Assembly (NCBI GenBank): GCA_963810815.1
Contig: CAWEPB010000004.1
Coordinates: 1 to 64,000, forward strand
Direction: 5' to 3'
Length of the DNA: 64,000 nt
Source of the DNA: CAVQWT01 sp963810815
GTDB taxonomy: Bacteria; Pseudomonadota; Gammaproteobacteria; Burkholderiales; Casimicrobiaceae
A program made the position numbers and the translations under genes. Below are positions 42,348 through 51,745 of the stretch, one piece after another (position 1 is the first letter of the stretch; every line of letters begins with the position of its first letter). The notes below the pieces were generated by a model. That model did no database searches and was not told the origin of the DNA. It saw nothing but the letters and a program-made list of their open reading frames with translations.

Positions 42348-43052
42348 TCAGTCGCGCTTCCGGAACCAGAAGAACCACAACCCCAGCATCACCAGCCCGA
42401 TCAGCGCCGACTGCCAGCCGAAGAACCATTCGCGCCAGGTCGCCTCGGGCAGCCCGGACCAGATCTCGACCTCGACGCGCTCGAACCGGAGGCCCTGCTT
42501 CCGCGACAGCTCGATCGACGGGACCACCCTGCCGTCGGCCTTGAAGCTGACCGGCCCCGACGCGGCCGCCTTGACGAGCCTGGCGGGACCGCCCGAGACC
42601 GACTCCCCGGCCCCGCCCAGCCCCGCGACCGGGATCATCGCCGTGGGGCCGTCCGGCTCGCCGTGCTGGTCGAGCCTGGTCCAGCCGGCGAGAAAGAGAC
42701 TGGTGGCGTCGGGACCCGTGACCTCGGCCTCGACGCGGATGACGATGCGGTACGGGTTGTTCTTCTGGACGACGTCGAGCGGCGGCGCGGCCCAGGCGAC
42801 GCTGTCCTGCGCCAGGATGTTCTCGAGCGTCGACTGGTTCGCATCGCGCGGCTTCATCCTGAACGCGTTGAACTGCGCAATCTCGTCGCGCGGCACCGTG
42901 TGCGTCGTGACCAGCGTGCGGCCCCAGCTTTCGGCGGCGACGGCACCTGGCGCAGCGACGAACGCCAGCAGCGCCGCGATGGCCGCGGCCGCCGTCGCCG
43001 CGCCGCGGGCGGGCCGCCGGGCACCGCGCGTGGCGCGCACCGATGCGGTCAC
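42348..43052 (-). CDS. Unknown exported, membrane-anchored protein inside the hom-thrC operon
   Basis: The 234-residue product begins at a GTG that overlaps the hom stop as GTGA. A basic Arg-rich N-terminus leads to a hydrophobic segment (AAAIAALLAFVAAPGAVAA), a probable signal or anchor. The body contains DEIAQFNAFRMKPRDANQ, RIVIRVEAEVTGPD and a WTRLDQHGEPDG segment. A C-terminal membrane helix (WQSALIGLVMLGLWFFWF) ends in RKRD. I do not recognise the family. Tight packing between hom and thrC shows it is co-transcribed with threonine biosynthesis. Confidence 0.7.
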   Translation of the reverse strand: MTASVRATRGARRPARGAATAAAAIAALLAFVAAPGAVAAESWGRTLVTTHTVPRDEIAQFNAFRMKPRDANQSTLENILAQDSVAWAAPPLDVVQKNNPYRIVIRVEAEVTGPDATSLFLAGWTRLDQHGEPDGPTAMIPVAGLGGAGESVSGGPARLVKAAASGPVSFKADGRVVPSIELSRKQGLRFERVEVEIWSGLPEATWREWFFGWQSALIGLVMLGLWFFWFRKRD

Positions 43053-44377
43053 GCGAGTTCCTCGAGGCGGATCCGGACGATGCGGCCGCGCACCGTCGGC
43101 AGCGACTCGATCTTCTCGATCGCGTCGGCGACGCGCTTCTCGATCGAGCGGTGCGTGAGCAGGATGATGTCGGTCTGGTCCTCCCCTTCGGGCGGCTCCT
43201 TCTGGATCATCGCGTCGATCGAGATGTCGCGATCGGCGAGGATGCGCGTGATGTCGGCCAGCACGCCGGGCTTGTCCTCCACCCGCATCCGCAGGTAGTA
43301 GCTGGTGACGACGTCGCCCATCGGCAGGAACGGCAGGTCGGTGAGCTGGTCGGGCTGGAACGCGAGGTGCGGCACCCGGTGCTCGGGGTCGGCGGTGTGC
43401 ATCCGCGTCACGTCGACGAGGTCCGCGATCACCGCGCTCGCGGTGGGCTCCGCGCCGGCACCGGGGCCGTAGTAGAGCGTCGCGCCCACCGCGTCGCCCT
43501 TCACCAGGACGGCGTTCATCGCCCCCTCGACGTTGGCGATCAGCCGCCGCGCCGGGACCAGCGTCGGGTGCACGCGCAGCTCGATGCCCTCGCGGCCGTC
43601 GACGCGGGCGCGCCGCGTGATGCCCAGCAGCTTGATCCGGTAGCCCAGTTCCTCGGCGTAGCGGATGTCCTCGCGCGTGAGCTTCGTGATGCCCTCGGCG
43701 TAGGCCTTGTCGAACTGCATCGGCACGCCGAAGGCGATCGCCGACATGATCGTGAGCTTGTGCGCGGCGTCGATGCCCTCGACGTCGAAGGTCGGGTCGG
43801 CCTCGGCGTAGCCGCGCTGCTGCGCCTCCGCCAGCACCTCGGCGAACGACGCGCCGCGGGCGCGCATCTCGGACAGGATGAAGTTCGAGGTGCCGTTGAT
43901 GATCCCCGCGATCCACTCGATGCGGTTGGCGGTGAGTCCTTCGCGCAGCGCCTTGATGATCGGGATGCCGCCGGCGACCGCCGCCTCGAAGCCCACCATC
44001 ACGCCCTTCGCGTGCGCGGCGGCGAAGATCTCGGTGCCGTGGTGCGCGAGCAGCGCCTTGTTGGCGGTGACGACGTGCTTGCCGTGCGCGATCGCGTCGA
44101 GCACCAGCGTGCGCGCCGGCTCGATGCCGCCGATCAGCTCGCAGACGATGTCGACGTCGGGATGGCGGACGACGACGGCCGCGTCGTTGGTCAGGTTGAC
44201 TCCGGCGGCGCCTCGCGTGGCCTCGCGCGCGCGGTCGAGCGTGCGCGTCGCGATCCAGTTGACGACGATCGGCCGGCCGGCGCGGCGCTGGATCTCCTCC
44301 TGGTTCCGGCGCAGCACGTCCCAGGTGCCGCGGCCGACGGTGCCGAAGCCGAGCAGTCCGACGTTGATGGGTTTCAT
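43049..44377 (-). CDS. hom: Homoserine dehydrogenase
   Basis: Reduces aspartate semialdehyde to homoserine. The 442-residue product has the NAD(P)-binding start MKPINVGLLGFGTVGRG, the catalytic block TANKALLAHHG with GFEAAVAGGIPIIKAL and GIINGTSNFILSEM, and a C-terminal ACT domain (DKPGVLADITRILADRDISI) for feedback control by threonine. Its start overlaps the stop of the upstream aminotransferase as ATGA. The order aminotransferase-hom-unknown-thrC on the minus strand forms one operon. Confidence 0.96.
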   Translation of the reverse strand: MKPINVGLLGFGTVGRGTWDVLRRNQEEIQRRAGRPIVVNWIATRTLDRAREATRGAAGVNLTNDAAVVVRHPDVDIVCELIGGIEPARTLVLDAIAHGKHVVTANKALLAHHGTEIFAAAHAKGVMVGFEAAVAGGIPIIKALREGLTANRIEWIAGIINGTSNFILSEMRARGASFAEVLAEAQQRGYAEADPTFDVEGIDAAHKLTIMSAIAFGVPMQFDKAYAEGITKLTREDIRYAEELGYRIKLLGITRRARVDGREGIELRVHPTLVPARRLIANVEGAMNAVLVKGDAVGATLYYGPGAGAEPTASAVIADLVDVTRMHTADPEHRVPHLAFQPDQLTDLPFLPMGDVVTSYYLRMRVEDKPGVLADITRILADRDISIDAMIQKEPPEGEDQTDIILLTHRSIEKRVADAIEKIESLPTVRGRIVRIRLEELA

Positions 44378-45612
44378 CTGGAGGCGTGGCGGCGCTGGTA
44401 GCCGTCGAGAAAGCGGGCGATGCGGCCGAAGGCATCGGTCAGGTCGTCGCTGTTCGGGAGGAACACGACGCGGAAGTGGTCGGGCTGCGGCCAGTTGAAG
44501 CCGCTGCCCTGCACGACGAGCACCTTCTCCGCCTCGAGCAGGTCCAGCACGAACTGCTGGTCGTCCTCGATCGGATAGCGGGCCGGATCGAGCCGCGGGA
44601 AGAGGTAGAGCGCCGCCTTCGGCTTGACGCAGGTCACGCCCGGGATCGACGTGACCAGGTCGTGCGCAAGGTCGCGCTGGCGGGCGAGCCGGCCGCCCGG
44701 CGCGACCAGGTCGTTGATGCTCTGGTAGCCGCCCAGCGCCGTCTGGATCGCGAACTGGCCGGGCACGTTCGCGCACAGGCGCATCGAGGCGAGGATGTTG
44801 AGCCCCTCGAGGTAGTCCTGCGCGTGGCGCTTCTCGCCGGAGATCACCATCCAGCCGCTGCGGTAGCCGCAGGCGCGGTAGTTCTTCGAGAGGCCGTTGA
44901 ACGTGACGAACAGCACGTCGTCGGCGAGCGAGGCGATCGACGTGTGCGTGGCGCCGTCGTAGAGCGTCTTGTCGTAGATCTCGTCGGCGAACACGATCAG
45001 CTGGTGCCGCCGCGCGATCTCGACGATCTCGCGCAGCAGATCCGGCGGATACAGCGCGCCGGTGGGGTTGTTCGGGTTGATCAGCACGATCGCGCGCGTG
45101 CGGTCCGTGATCTTGCCGGCGATGTCGGCGAGGTCGGGCAGCCATCCCGCGCCCTCGTCGCAGACGTAGTGACGCGCCCGGCCGCCGGCGAGGCTGACCG
45201 CCGCGGTCCACAGCGGATAGTCCGGCGCGGGCACCAGCACCTCGTCGTCGTCGTCGAGCAGCCCCTGCATCGCCATCACGATCAGCTCGGACACGCCGTT
45301 GCCGACGAAGATGTCGTCGAGCTCGACCCCGGCGATGCCCTTCTCCTGCGTGTAGTGCATGATCGCCTTGCGCGCGGCGAACAGCCCCTTCGAGTCGGAG
45401 TAGCCGGACGCCTGCGGCAGGTTGACGATCACGTCGTGGCGGACCTCGTCGGGCGTGTCGAAGCCGAACGATGCCAGGTTGCCGATGTTGAGCTTGATGA
45501 TGCGGTGGCCCTCCTCCTCCATCAGCTTCGCGCGGGCGAGCACCGGCCCGCGGATGTCGTAGCAGACGTTGGCGAGCTTCGCCGACTTGCGGATCGTCTT
45601 CAGCATGGTCAT
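44374..45612 (-). CDS. AlaA-type class I aminotransferase
   Basis: A PLP aminotransferase of the alanine/valine-pyruvate type. The 412-residue product opens MTMLKTIRKSAKLANVCYDI, the AlaA-like N-terminus, and has KLNIGNLASFGFDTPDE, NPNNPTGALYP, the PLP lysine segment NGLSKNYRACGYRSGW and the C-terminal FRVVFLPN. Overlapping ATGA junctions link it to the aminotransferase upstream and hom downstream. An alternative ATG two codons inside (45606) exists. Confidence 0.9.
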   Translation of the reverse strand: MTMLKTIRKSAKLANVCYDIRGPVLARAKLMEEEGHRIIKLNIGNLASFGFDTPDEVRHDVIVNLPQASGYSDSKGLFAARKAIMHYTQEKGIAGVELDDIFVGNGVSELIVMAMQGLLDDDDEVLVPAPDYPLWTAAVSLAGGRARHYVCDEGAGWLPDLADIAGKITDRTRAIVLINPNNPTGALYPPDLLREIVEIARRHQLIVFADEIYDKTLYDGATHTSIASLADDVLFVTFNGLSKNYRACGYRSGWMVISGEKRHAQDYLEGLNILASMRLCANVPGQFAIQTALGGYQSINDLVAPGGRLARQRDLAHDLVTSIPGVTCVKPKAALYLFPRLDPARYPIEDDQQFVLDLLEAEKVLVVQGSGFNWPQPDHFRVVFLPNSDDLTDAFGRIARFLDGYQRRHASR

Positions 45613-46814
45613 GCCGCCACCGCCAGGCCGTCGCGGCGGAACATCTCCTTCACGCCGCGGACCGCCTGCCGCGTGCGCGCCTCGTTCTCGATCAGCGCGA
45701 AGCGGACGTGGCCGTCGCCGAACTCGCCGAAGCCGATGCCCGGCGACACCGACACCTTCGCCTGCGCGAGCAGCCGCTTGGTGAACTCGATCGAGCCGGC
45801 CGCCGCGTACGCGTCGGGGATCTTCGCCCAGACGTACATCGACGCCTTCGGGACGTCGACCGGCCATCCCGCCTCGTGCAGGCCCTTGACCAGCACGTCG
45901 CGGCGCTTCTGGTACTTCAGCGCGATCTCGGCGACGCAGTCCTGCGGGCCCTCGATGGCGGCGATCGCCGCGACCTGGATCGGCGTGAACGTGCCGTAGT
46001 CGTGGTAGCCCTTGATCCGCGCCAGCGCGTTGACGAGGTCGCGGTTGCCGACCATGAAGCCGACGCGCCAGCCCGCCATGTTGTAGCTCTTCGACAGGGT
46101 GAAGAACTCGACGGCGACGTCGCGCGCGCCGGGCACCTGCATGATCGACGGCGCCTTCCAGCCGTCGAAGCAGATGTCGGCGTAGGCGAGGTCGTGGACG
46201 ACCCAGATCCCGTACTCCCTGGCCAGCGCGATCACCTTCTCGAAGAACGGCAGCTCGACGCACTGCGCCGTGGGGTTCGACGGGAAGTTGATGATCAGCA
46301 TCTTGGGCTTGGGGAAGCTCATGCGGATCGTGTGCTCGAGCTCGGCGAAGAAGTCGACGCCGGGGGTCATCGGGATCTGCCGGATGTCGGCGCCGGCGAT
46401 CACCGGTCCGTAGATGTGGATGGGGTAGCTGGGGTTGGGCACCAGCACCGTGTCGCCGCGGTTCAGCGTGGCCAGCGCCAGGTGGGCGATCCCCTCCTTC
46501 GAGCCGATGGTGGCGATCGCCTCGGTGTCCGGGTCGAAGCCCACGCCCCAGCGGCGCTCGTACCAGTGGCAGATCGCCCGGCGCAGCCGCGGGATGCCCT
46601 TCGACACCGAGTAGCCGTGCGTGTCGGGGCGCTGGGCCGTTTCGACCAGCTTCTGCACGATATGCGGCGGCGTGGGGCCGTCGGGGTTGCCCATGCCGAA
46701 GTCGATGATGTCCTCGCCGCGACGGCGGGCCGCCATCTTGAGCTCGGTGGTGATCGCGAAGACGTACGGGGGCAGGCGCTCGAGGCGCTCGAACTGCGAC
46801 GACGGGAGGGACAC
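45609..46814 (-). CDS. alaC: AlaC-type class I aminotransferase
   Basis: A glutamate-pyruvate type aminotransferase like E. coli AlaC. The 401-residue product has GMGNPDGPTPPHIVQKLVE near residue 40, YPIHIYGPVIAG, NFPSNPTAQCVEL, the PLP-lysine block FFTLSKSYNMAGWRVGFMVG and RFALIENEAR at the C-terminus. The GTG start (46812-46814) gives MSLPSSQFERLERLPPYVF, the usual N-terminus. It is the first gene of the aminotransferase-hom-thrC operon. Possible aspartate or methionine-related roles remain open. Confidence 0.9.
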   Translation of the reverse strand: MSLPSSQFERLERLPPYVFAITTELKMAARRRGEDIIDFGMGNPDGPTPPHIVQKLVETAQRPDTHGYSVSKGIPRLRRAICHWYERRWGVGFDPDTEAIATIGSKEGIAHLALATLNRGDTVLVPNPSYPIHIYGPVIAGADIRQIPMTPGVDFFAELEHTIRMSFPKPKMLIINFPSNPTAQCVELPFFEKVIALAREYGIWVVHDLAYADICFDGWKAPSIMQVPGARDVAVEFFTLSKSYNMAGWRVGFMVGNRDLVNALARIKGYHDYGTFTPIQVAAIAAIEGPQDCVAEIALKYQKRRDVLVKGLHEAGWPVDVPKASMYVWAKIPDAYAAAGSIEFTKRLLAQAKVSVSPGIGFGEFGDGHVRFALIENEARTRQAVRGVKEMFRRDGLAVAA

Positions 46815-47017
46815 GCGAGGACTCCGGAAGCGTAAGCGCCCGGAACCGTCCGAGCGACGCGCGGGCCGGAAGGGCGTCCCGCATCTATAATCCTAACGAA
46901 AACCGGGCTTTGCCGCAACGCACCATCGCCGCCGGGCACGCCGCTTCCGCGTCGGCACGGGCCGCGCGGCGGCGGGCGCCCGCGCTCCGACTCCAACACT
47001 CATTGCCGCTCCCCACC

Positions 47018-47389
47018 GTGCAATTCCACCTGCAGGCGCCCGAAGGCGTCGTCGTCACCGGCACCGGCGCCGGCTGGATCCGCGTCGGCACCCAGGAGAT
47101 TCGGGCCAACGTCATCCTGACGCCCGACGCCGTCATCCCGGGGTTCGCCGCCGCCGGTTTCGATGCGCTGGACGAAGCCGATTTCGCGGCGCTGCTGCAG
47201 CACCGGCCCGAGGTCGTGCTGCTCGGCACGGGGCCGGTGCAGCGGTTCCCGCATCCGCGGCTGACGCGCGCGCTGCCCGAGGCGCGCGTCGGGTTCGAGG
47301 TGATGGACACCCGCGCCGCCTGCCGCACCTTCAACATCCTGACCGCGGAAGGCCGCCGTGTCGTCGCCGCCCTGGTCGTCGTCGGCTGA
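47018..47389 (+). CDS. Mth938-like (DUF498) domain protein
   Basis: The roughly 123-residue domain reads VQFHLQAPEGVVVTGTGAGWIRVG, then LTPDAVIPGF, PEVVLLGTGPVQRFPHPRL and the conserved end VMDTRAACRTFNILTAEGRRVVAALV. Human NDUFAF3 (a complex I assembly factor) is in the same family. The bacterial role is unknown. The GTG start at 47018 fits the domain edge. A longer start near 46910 would add a low-complexity Ala/Arg stretch. The gene faces away from the aminotransferase operon and leads into the MFS gene. Confidence 0.85.
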   Translation: MQFHLQAPEGVVVTGTGAGWIRVGTQEIRANVILTPDAVIPGFAAAGFDALDEADFAALLQHRPEVVLLGTGPVQRFPHPRLTRALPEARVGFEVMDTRAACRTFNILTAEGRRVVAALVVVG

Positions 47390-47416
47390 ACGGAGCGTGC
47401 GCGGCGCGGCGCAGCG

Positions 47417-48707
47417 ATGAGCGCGACCGACGCACCGCGCCGCGTCGTGATCGTGCTGGGCGCCGCGCAGACGCTGGCGTGGGCATCGAGCTACTACCTT
47501 CCGGCGGTGCTGGCCGATCCGGTCGCGGCGAGCCTTGGCGTTTCGCGCGTCTGGTTCTTCGGCGCGTTCTCCGCGGCGCTGCTGCTGATGGGCATGCTGG
47601 GCCCGGCGCTCGGACGCCATATCGACGCGCACGGCGGCCGCCGGACGCTGATGGCGTCGAACGGCGTGCTCGCCGCCGGGCTCGTCGCCCTCGCCGCCGC
47701 GCAGGGTCCCGTGTCGCTGGCGCTGGCCTGGGTCGCGCTGGGCGCCGGAATGGCGCTGGGACTCTACGAGACGGCGTTCGCCACGCTGGCGCATCTGTAC
47801 GGCGCGCGGGCGCGGCTGCCGATCACCGGCATCACGCTGATGGCGGGCTTCGCCAGCACGCTGGGCTGGCCGCTGACCGCGGCGCTCGAGCACGCGATGG
47901 GCTGGCGCGGGGCCTGCCTCGTGTGGGCGGCACTGCACCTGGTCGTCGGGTTGCCCCTCAACGCGCTGCTGCCACGGCGCGCCGCACACGGGGGCGCCGC
48001 ACATGGGTACGCCACGTCCGGCGGCTCCGCGCAACCGGGCGCGACGACCGGCGGCGCGAACCGGGGAGGCGCGGCGACCGACACCCCGGGTGCGGCCACG
48101 GCCGCCGTCGGGCCGGCGGACGGCGCCGGACGTCGTGGTGGCCGCCACGGTCCGCGCCGGGCGCCGCGCGATGATCATCGTCGCCGGCGTTTTCGCCGCG
48201 GTGTCCTACGTTTCGACGGCCATGGCCGCGCACCTGCCGCGACTGCTGCAGGAAACCGGCGCGACGGCGGCGGTCGCGATCGCCGCCGCGTCGCTGGTCG
48301 GGCCCGCGCAGGTCGCCGCGCGCTTCGTCGAGTTCGCCATCGCGCGCCGCTTCGCGCCGCATCCGCTGGCGCCGGCGCGCGTCGCCGCCGCATTGCACCC
48401 CGTCGGGGCCGGCCTGCTGGCGCTCATCGGCGGCGCGGGGCTCGGCGCGCCCGTGTTCGCGCTGCTGCACGGTGCCGGCAACGGGATGATGACCATTGCC
48501 CGCGGCACGCTGCCGCTGGCGCTGTTCGGCGCCGAGGGTTATGGCTTCCGGCAGGGCGCGATCAGCGCGGCGTCGCGGATCGTGCAGGCGGCGGCGCCGG
48601 TGTCGTTCGGCCTGCTGCTCGACGCCGGCGGCGCACCGGCGGCGCTGGCGCTGTCGGCCGGGCTGTCGCTCGCGGCCCTGGTCGCGCTGTTCGCCCTGCG
48701 CCGCTGA
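47417..48707 (+). CDS. MFS transporter (one +1 shift in the central loop)
   Basis: A major facilitator with six membrane segments before and six after a central cytoplasmic loop. The N-half shows the family loop DAHGGRRTLM between helices 2 and 3, the C-half FAIARRFAPHPLAP and the last helices. The central loop is unusually Gly/Ala/Thr-rich (GGSAQPGATTGGANRGG). The frame moves by one base between about 48090 and 48160. Restored length is about 429 residues. Substrate unknown. It lies 28 bases after the Mth938-like gene in the same direction. Confidence 0.8.
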
Positions 48708-48760
48708 AGTCGTCGCGCCCCAGGGGGCCACGATGCGGCATCACCGCGTCCGTCCGGACC

Positions 48761-49465
48761 TCAGCACTGGATGGTGTTGCGGCAGAACTCCGTCAGCTCC
48801 CGCACCACGGCCCGATCGCCGGTCGGCGCCCGGGCCTTGCCGTCGCCGTACTCCATCGCCAGCTTGAATTCGTACTTCCGGAAGAACGCGTCGAACTGCT
48901 CGGCGCCCAGCGTGCCGACCGCCCACAGCTCGTCGGCGGCCGCGTCGTAGTCGAGCACGATCGCTGCCAGCGGCTGCGGCGCCGGGCCGCTGACGACCCG
49001 CGCGCCGCCGGCAGGGTCGTAGACGCTGTGATCGGCGCAGCAGTGGATGACCCTGGCGTCGGCGGTCGCCGTCTTCTCGGCCTGGTAGCGGATGAACGAC
49101 ACCTCGCGCGCCGGGTAAGCGAGCTTGTGCGCGCAGATCGCCGAGAAGGCGACGATCGACTTCGCCGGGCCGACGCCGCCGTCCCAGGCGTAGCGCGTGC
49201 CGTCCTCGCGCGTCAGCGTCGACGCCGCCGCCGGCGGCCGGCCGAGGTTGAGCAGGAAGCACGGCGTGCTCGCGTACGGGTAATGAAAGACGTAATTCGT
49301 GTCCGCCGCGAGCGCGCGGGCCTTCAGCGCGGCGCCCTTGGCGTCGACCAGTCTGGCGCGCGGGTACGGCCGGGGCGTCGCGTTGGCCCAGGCGCCTTCC
49401 AGCGCGCCCAGCGACGCCGCGCCGGTGACCAGCGCACAGGATTCGAGAAACCGCCGGCGCTCCAT
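48761..49465 (-). CDS. Tat-exported Rieske [2Fe-2S] protein
   Basis: The 234-residue protein has a twin-arginine signal (MERRRFLESCALVTGAASLG). The Rieske ligands are C111-x-H113 (CAHKLAYP) and C143-x-x-H146 (CCADHSVYDP). A third Cys just before (C142) is extra. The fold is followed by about 75 residues ending TEFCRNTIQC with two more Cys. It is not part of a bc1 operon, so it may belong to an arsenite-oxidase-like or other periplasmic oxidoreductase, or act as an orphan electron carrier. It is convergent with the MFS gene. Confidence 0.85.
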   Translation of the reverse strand: MERRRFLESCALVTGAASLGALEGAWANATPRPYPRARLVDAKGAALKARALAADTNYVFHYPYASTPCFLLNLGRPPAAASTLTREDGTRYAWDGGVGPAKSIVAFSAICAHKLAYPAREVSFIRYQAEKTATADARVIHCCADHSVYDPAGGARVVSGPAPQPLAAIVLDYDAAADELWAVGTLGAEQFDAFFRKYEFKLAMEYGDGKARAPTGDRAVVRELTEFCRNTIQC

Positions 49466-49567
49466 CGCCCCTCCGTCCGTCGATCGCAGGTGTCGCGCCC
49501 TTCCCCCCGGCGCGAACCGCCGATTCTACCGGGCCGACACCGGCGCGCCAGAGGACGAACCGAACGC

Positions 49568-50491
49568 TCAGGCGGCGAGCAGCTCGCGGATGTGCTCGGC
49601 CGCGCTGCGGCCGAGCGCGGACAGCGCGTAGCCGCCTTCGAGCGTCGAGATCAGCCGACCCTTGGCATGCCGGTTCGCGACGTCGAGCAGCTCGCGCGTC
49701 ACCCAGGCATAGTCGGCCTCGGTGAGCTTGAGGCCCGCCAGCGGATCCTCGCGATGCGCGTCGAAGCCGGCCGACACGTAGAGGATTTCAGGGCGGAAGC
49801 GGTGCAGCGCCGGAATCCAGTGCACGCGCACCGCGTCGCGGAAGCCGTCGCTGCCGGTGCCTTCGGCGAGCGGGATGTTCACCATGTTCGGCCGGTGCTC
49901 CTCGGTGCCCGAGTACGGGTACAGCGGATGCTGGAAAGTCGAAACCATCAGCACCCGCGGCTCCGAGGCGAAGATGTTCTCGGTCCCGTTGCCGTGATGG
50001 ACATCGAAGTCGATGACGGCGATCCGCTCGACCCCGTGGCGGACGAGCGCGTGTGCCGCGCCGACGGCGACGTTGTTGAACAGGCAGAACCCCATCGCGC
50101 GATCGCGCTCGGCGTGGTGGCCCGGCGGGCGCACCGCGCAGAACGCCGTCTTGCACTCGCCCGACAGCACGAGGTCGGTGGCGAGCACCAGGGCCCCGGC
50201 GGCGTGCCGCGCCGCGGTCAGCGAATGCGGGTTCAGCGCGGTGTCCGGATCGATGTAGTGCAGGCCCGACTCGGGGCTCGCCTTCTCGATGGTGTCGATG
50301 TAGGCCGCGCCGTGGACACGCGCGATTTCCTCGTGCGTCGCGGCGCGGGCAGTGTAGTGGCGCAGGTACGCGTCGAGGCCCGCGGCGATCAGCCGGTCGC
50401 TGATCGCGTGCAGGCGGTCCGGACACTCGGGATGGTAGGGCCCCATGTCGTGCAGCAGCGACGACGGGTGGGTGATGTAGGCGGTCGGCAC
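49568..50491 (-). CDS. HDAC-family (class II-like) amidohydrolase
   Basis: A zinc deacetylase of the histone deacetylase/acetoin utilisation/acetylpolyamine amidohydrolase superfamily. The 307-residue product has HPECPDRLHAI at the N-terminus, the active-site RPPGHHAERDRAMGF, the zinc ligands DFDVHHGNGT and SAGFDAHREDPL, and LEGGYALSAL near the C-terminus. The start is GTG (50489-50491). The bacterial substrate is probably an acetylated polyamine or protein lysine. It is a single gene. Confidence 0.93.
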   Translation of the reverse strand: MPTAYITHPSSLLHDMGPYHPECPDRLHAISDRLIAAGLDAYLRHYTARAATHEEIARVHGAAYIDTIEKASPESGLHYIDPDTALNPHSLTAARHAAGALVLATDLVLSGECKTAFCAVRPPGHHAERDRAMGFCLFNNVAVGAAHALVRHGVERIAVIDFDVHHGNGTENIFASEPRVLMVSTFQHPLYPYSGTEEHRPNMVNIPLAEGTGSDGFRDAVRVHWIPALHRFRPEILYVSAGFDAHREDPLAGLKLTEADYAWVTRELLDVANRHAKGRLISTLEGGYALSALGRSAAEHIRELLAA

Positions 50492-50772
50492 GGGGAGTTG
50501 AACTTTCGGTCGCGGCGCCGGCTCTGACCAGCCGCCAGGTGGAGTTTAGCTTGCGCCCGGCGGTAATGACTAGCCGGGCCTCCGCGCGCTACATTCGCAC
50601 CACGCGGTCGCTGCACTGCCGCCGACCCGTGGGCGCCCGGTCGACGGCGGCGGCCACCGCGACCCGACCGACCGCCTCGATCCCGACCGCCGTCCCCGAC
50701 GCCTGCCCACCCCGACCCTCCCCCTGCGTCACGCCCGCCGCGCGTCCGACCCCCGTCCCTTCCGGAGCCCCG

Positions 50773-51732
50773 ATGACCGTCCGCCCGGCCAGCCAGGCCA
50801 ACGCCCCGACCGCCGCCCGGCTCGCCGCCGTGCTGGCCCAGCTCGACCGCATCGTCGTCGGCAAGGAAACGCCGCTCAAGCTCGCGCTGGCCTGCCTGCT
50901 CGCCCGCGGGCACCTGCTGATCGAGGACATCCCGGGCGTCGGCAAGTCGACGCTGGCGCAGGCGCTGTCGGTCACGCTGGGGCTGAAGTACGCCCGCGTC
51001 CAGTTCACCAGCGACCTGCTGCCTGCCGACGTGCTGGGCGTATCGATCTTCGACGCCGACGCGAAGGGGTTTCGCTTCCACCCGGGGCCGGTGTTCAACT
51101 CGGTGGTGCTGGCCGACGAAATCAACCGCGCGCCGCCGAAGTCCCAGAGCGCGCTGCTCGAGGCGATGGAGGAACGCCAGGTGTCGATGGACGGCGTGAC
51201 GCGCAAGCTGCCGGATCCGTTCTTCGTCATCGCCACGCAGAACCCGGTCGAGCAGATCGGCGCCTATCCGCTGCCCGAGTCGCAGCTCGACCGCTTCCTG
51301 CTCGCCATCGAGCTCGGCTATCCGGACCCCGCCGCCGAGCGGGAACTCCTTGCCGGAGGCGACCGCCGGCAGCACATCGCCACGCTCCCCGCCCTGGCGG
51401 ATCCGCCGACGCTGCTGGCCTGGCAGCGCGAGGCGGCCGAGGTCCACGTCGCGCCGGCCCTGCTCGACTACGTGCAGGCGCTGCTCGCGGCCACGCGCGG
51501 CAACACGGGGACCGCCGCCGACCCGGGCATGCGCCGCGGCCTGTCGCCGCGCGCCGGGTTGCTGCTGGTCGCGGCGGCCCGCGCCTGGGCGCTGATCAAC
51601 GGTCGGCCGATGGTGATGCCGGAGGACGTGCAGGCGGTGTTCCCCGCCGTCGCCGGCCACCGGCTGGCGGGCGGGGCCCGCGCCGGCGCACTGCAGGCGC
51701 AGGCGCTGCTGCGCGGCGTCGCGGTGCCGTAG
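50773..51732 (+). CDS. MoxR-family AAA+ ATPase
   Basis: A chaperone-like AAA+ ATPase. The 319-residue product has Walker A EDIPGVGKST near residue 58, the sensor/pore block QFTSDLLPADVLGV, Walker B VVLADEINRAPPKSQSALLEAMEE and sensor 1 FVIATQNPVEQ. The ATG at 50773 gives the family N-terminus. It leads directly into DUF58 and transglutaminase genes, a classic MoxR-DUF58-TgpA cassette linked to envelope function. Confidence 0.94.
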   Translation: MTVRPASQANAPTAARLAAVLAQLDRIVVGKETPLKLALACLLARGHLLIEDIPGVGKSTLAQALSVTLGLKYARVQFTSDLLPADVLGVSIFDADAKGFRFHPGPVFNSVVLADEINRAPPKSQSALLEAMEERQVSMDGVTRKLPDPFFVIATQNPVEQIGAYPLPESQLDRFLLAIELGYPDPAAERELLAGGDRRQHIATLPALADPPTLLAWQREAAEVHVAPALLDYVQALLAATRGNTGTAADPGMRRGLSPRAGLLLVAAARAWALINGRPMVMPEDVQAVFPAVAGHRLAGGARAGALQAQALLRGVAVP

Positions 51733-51745
51733 CCCGCTGCCGGGC

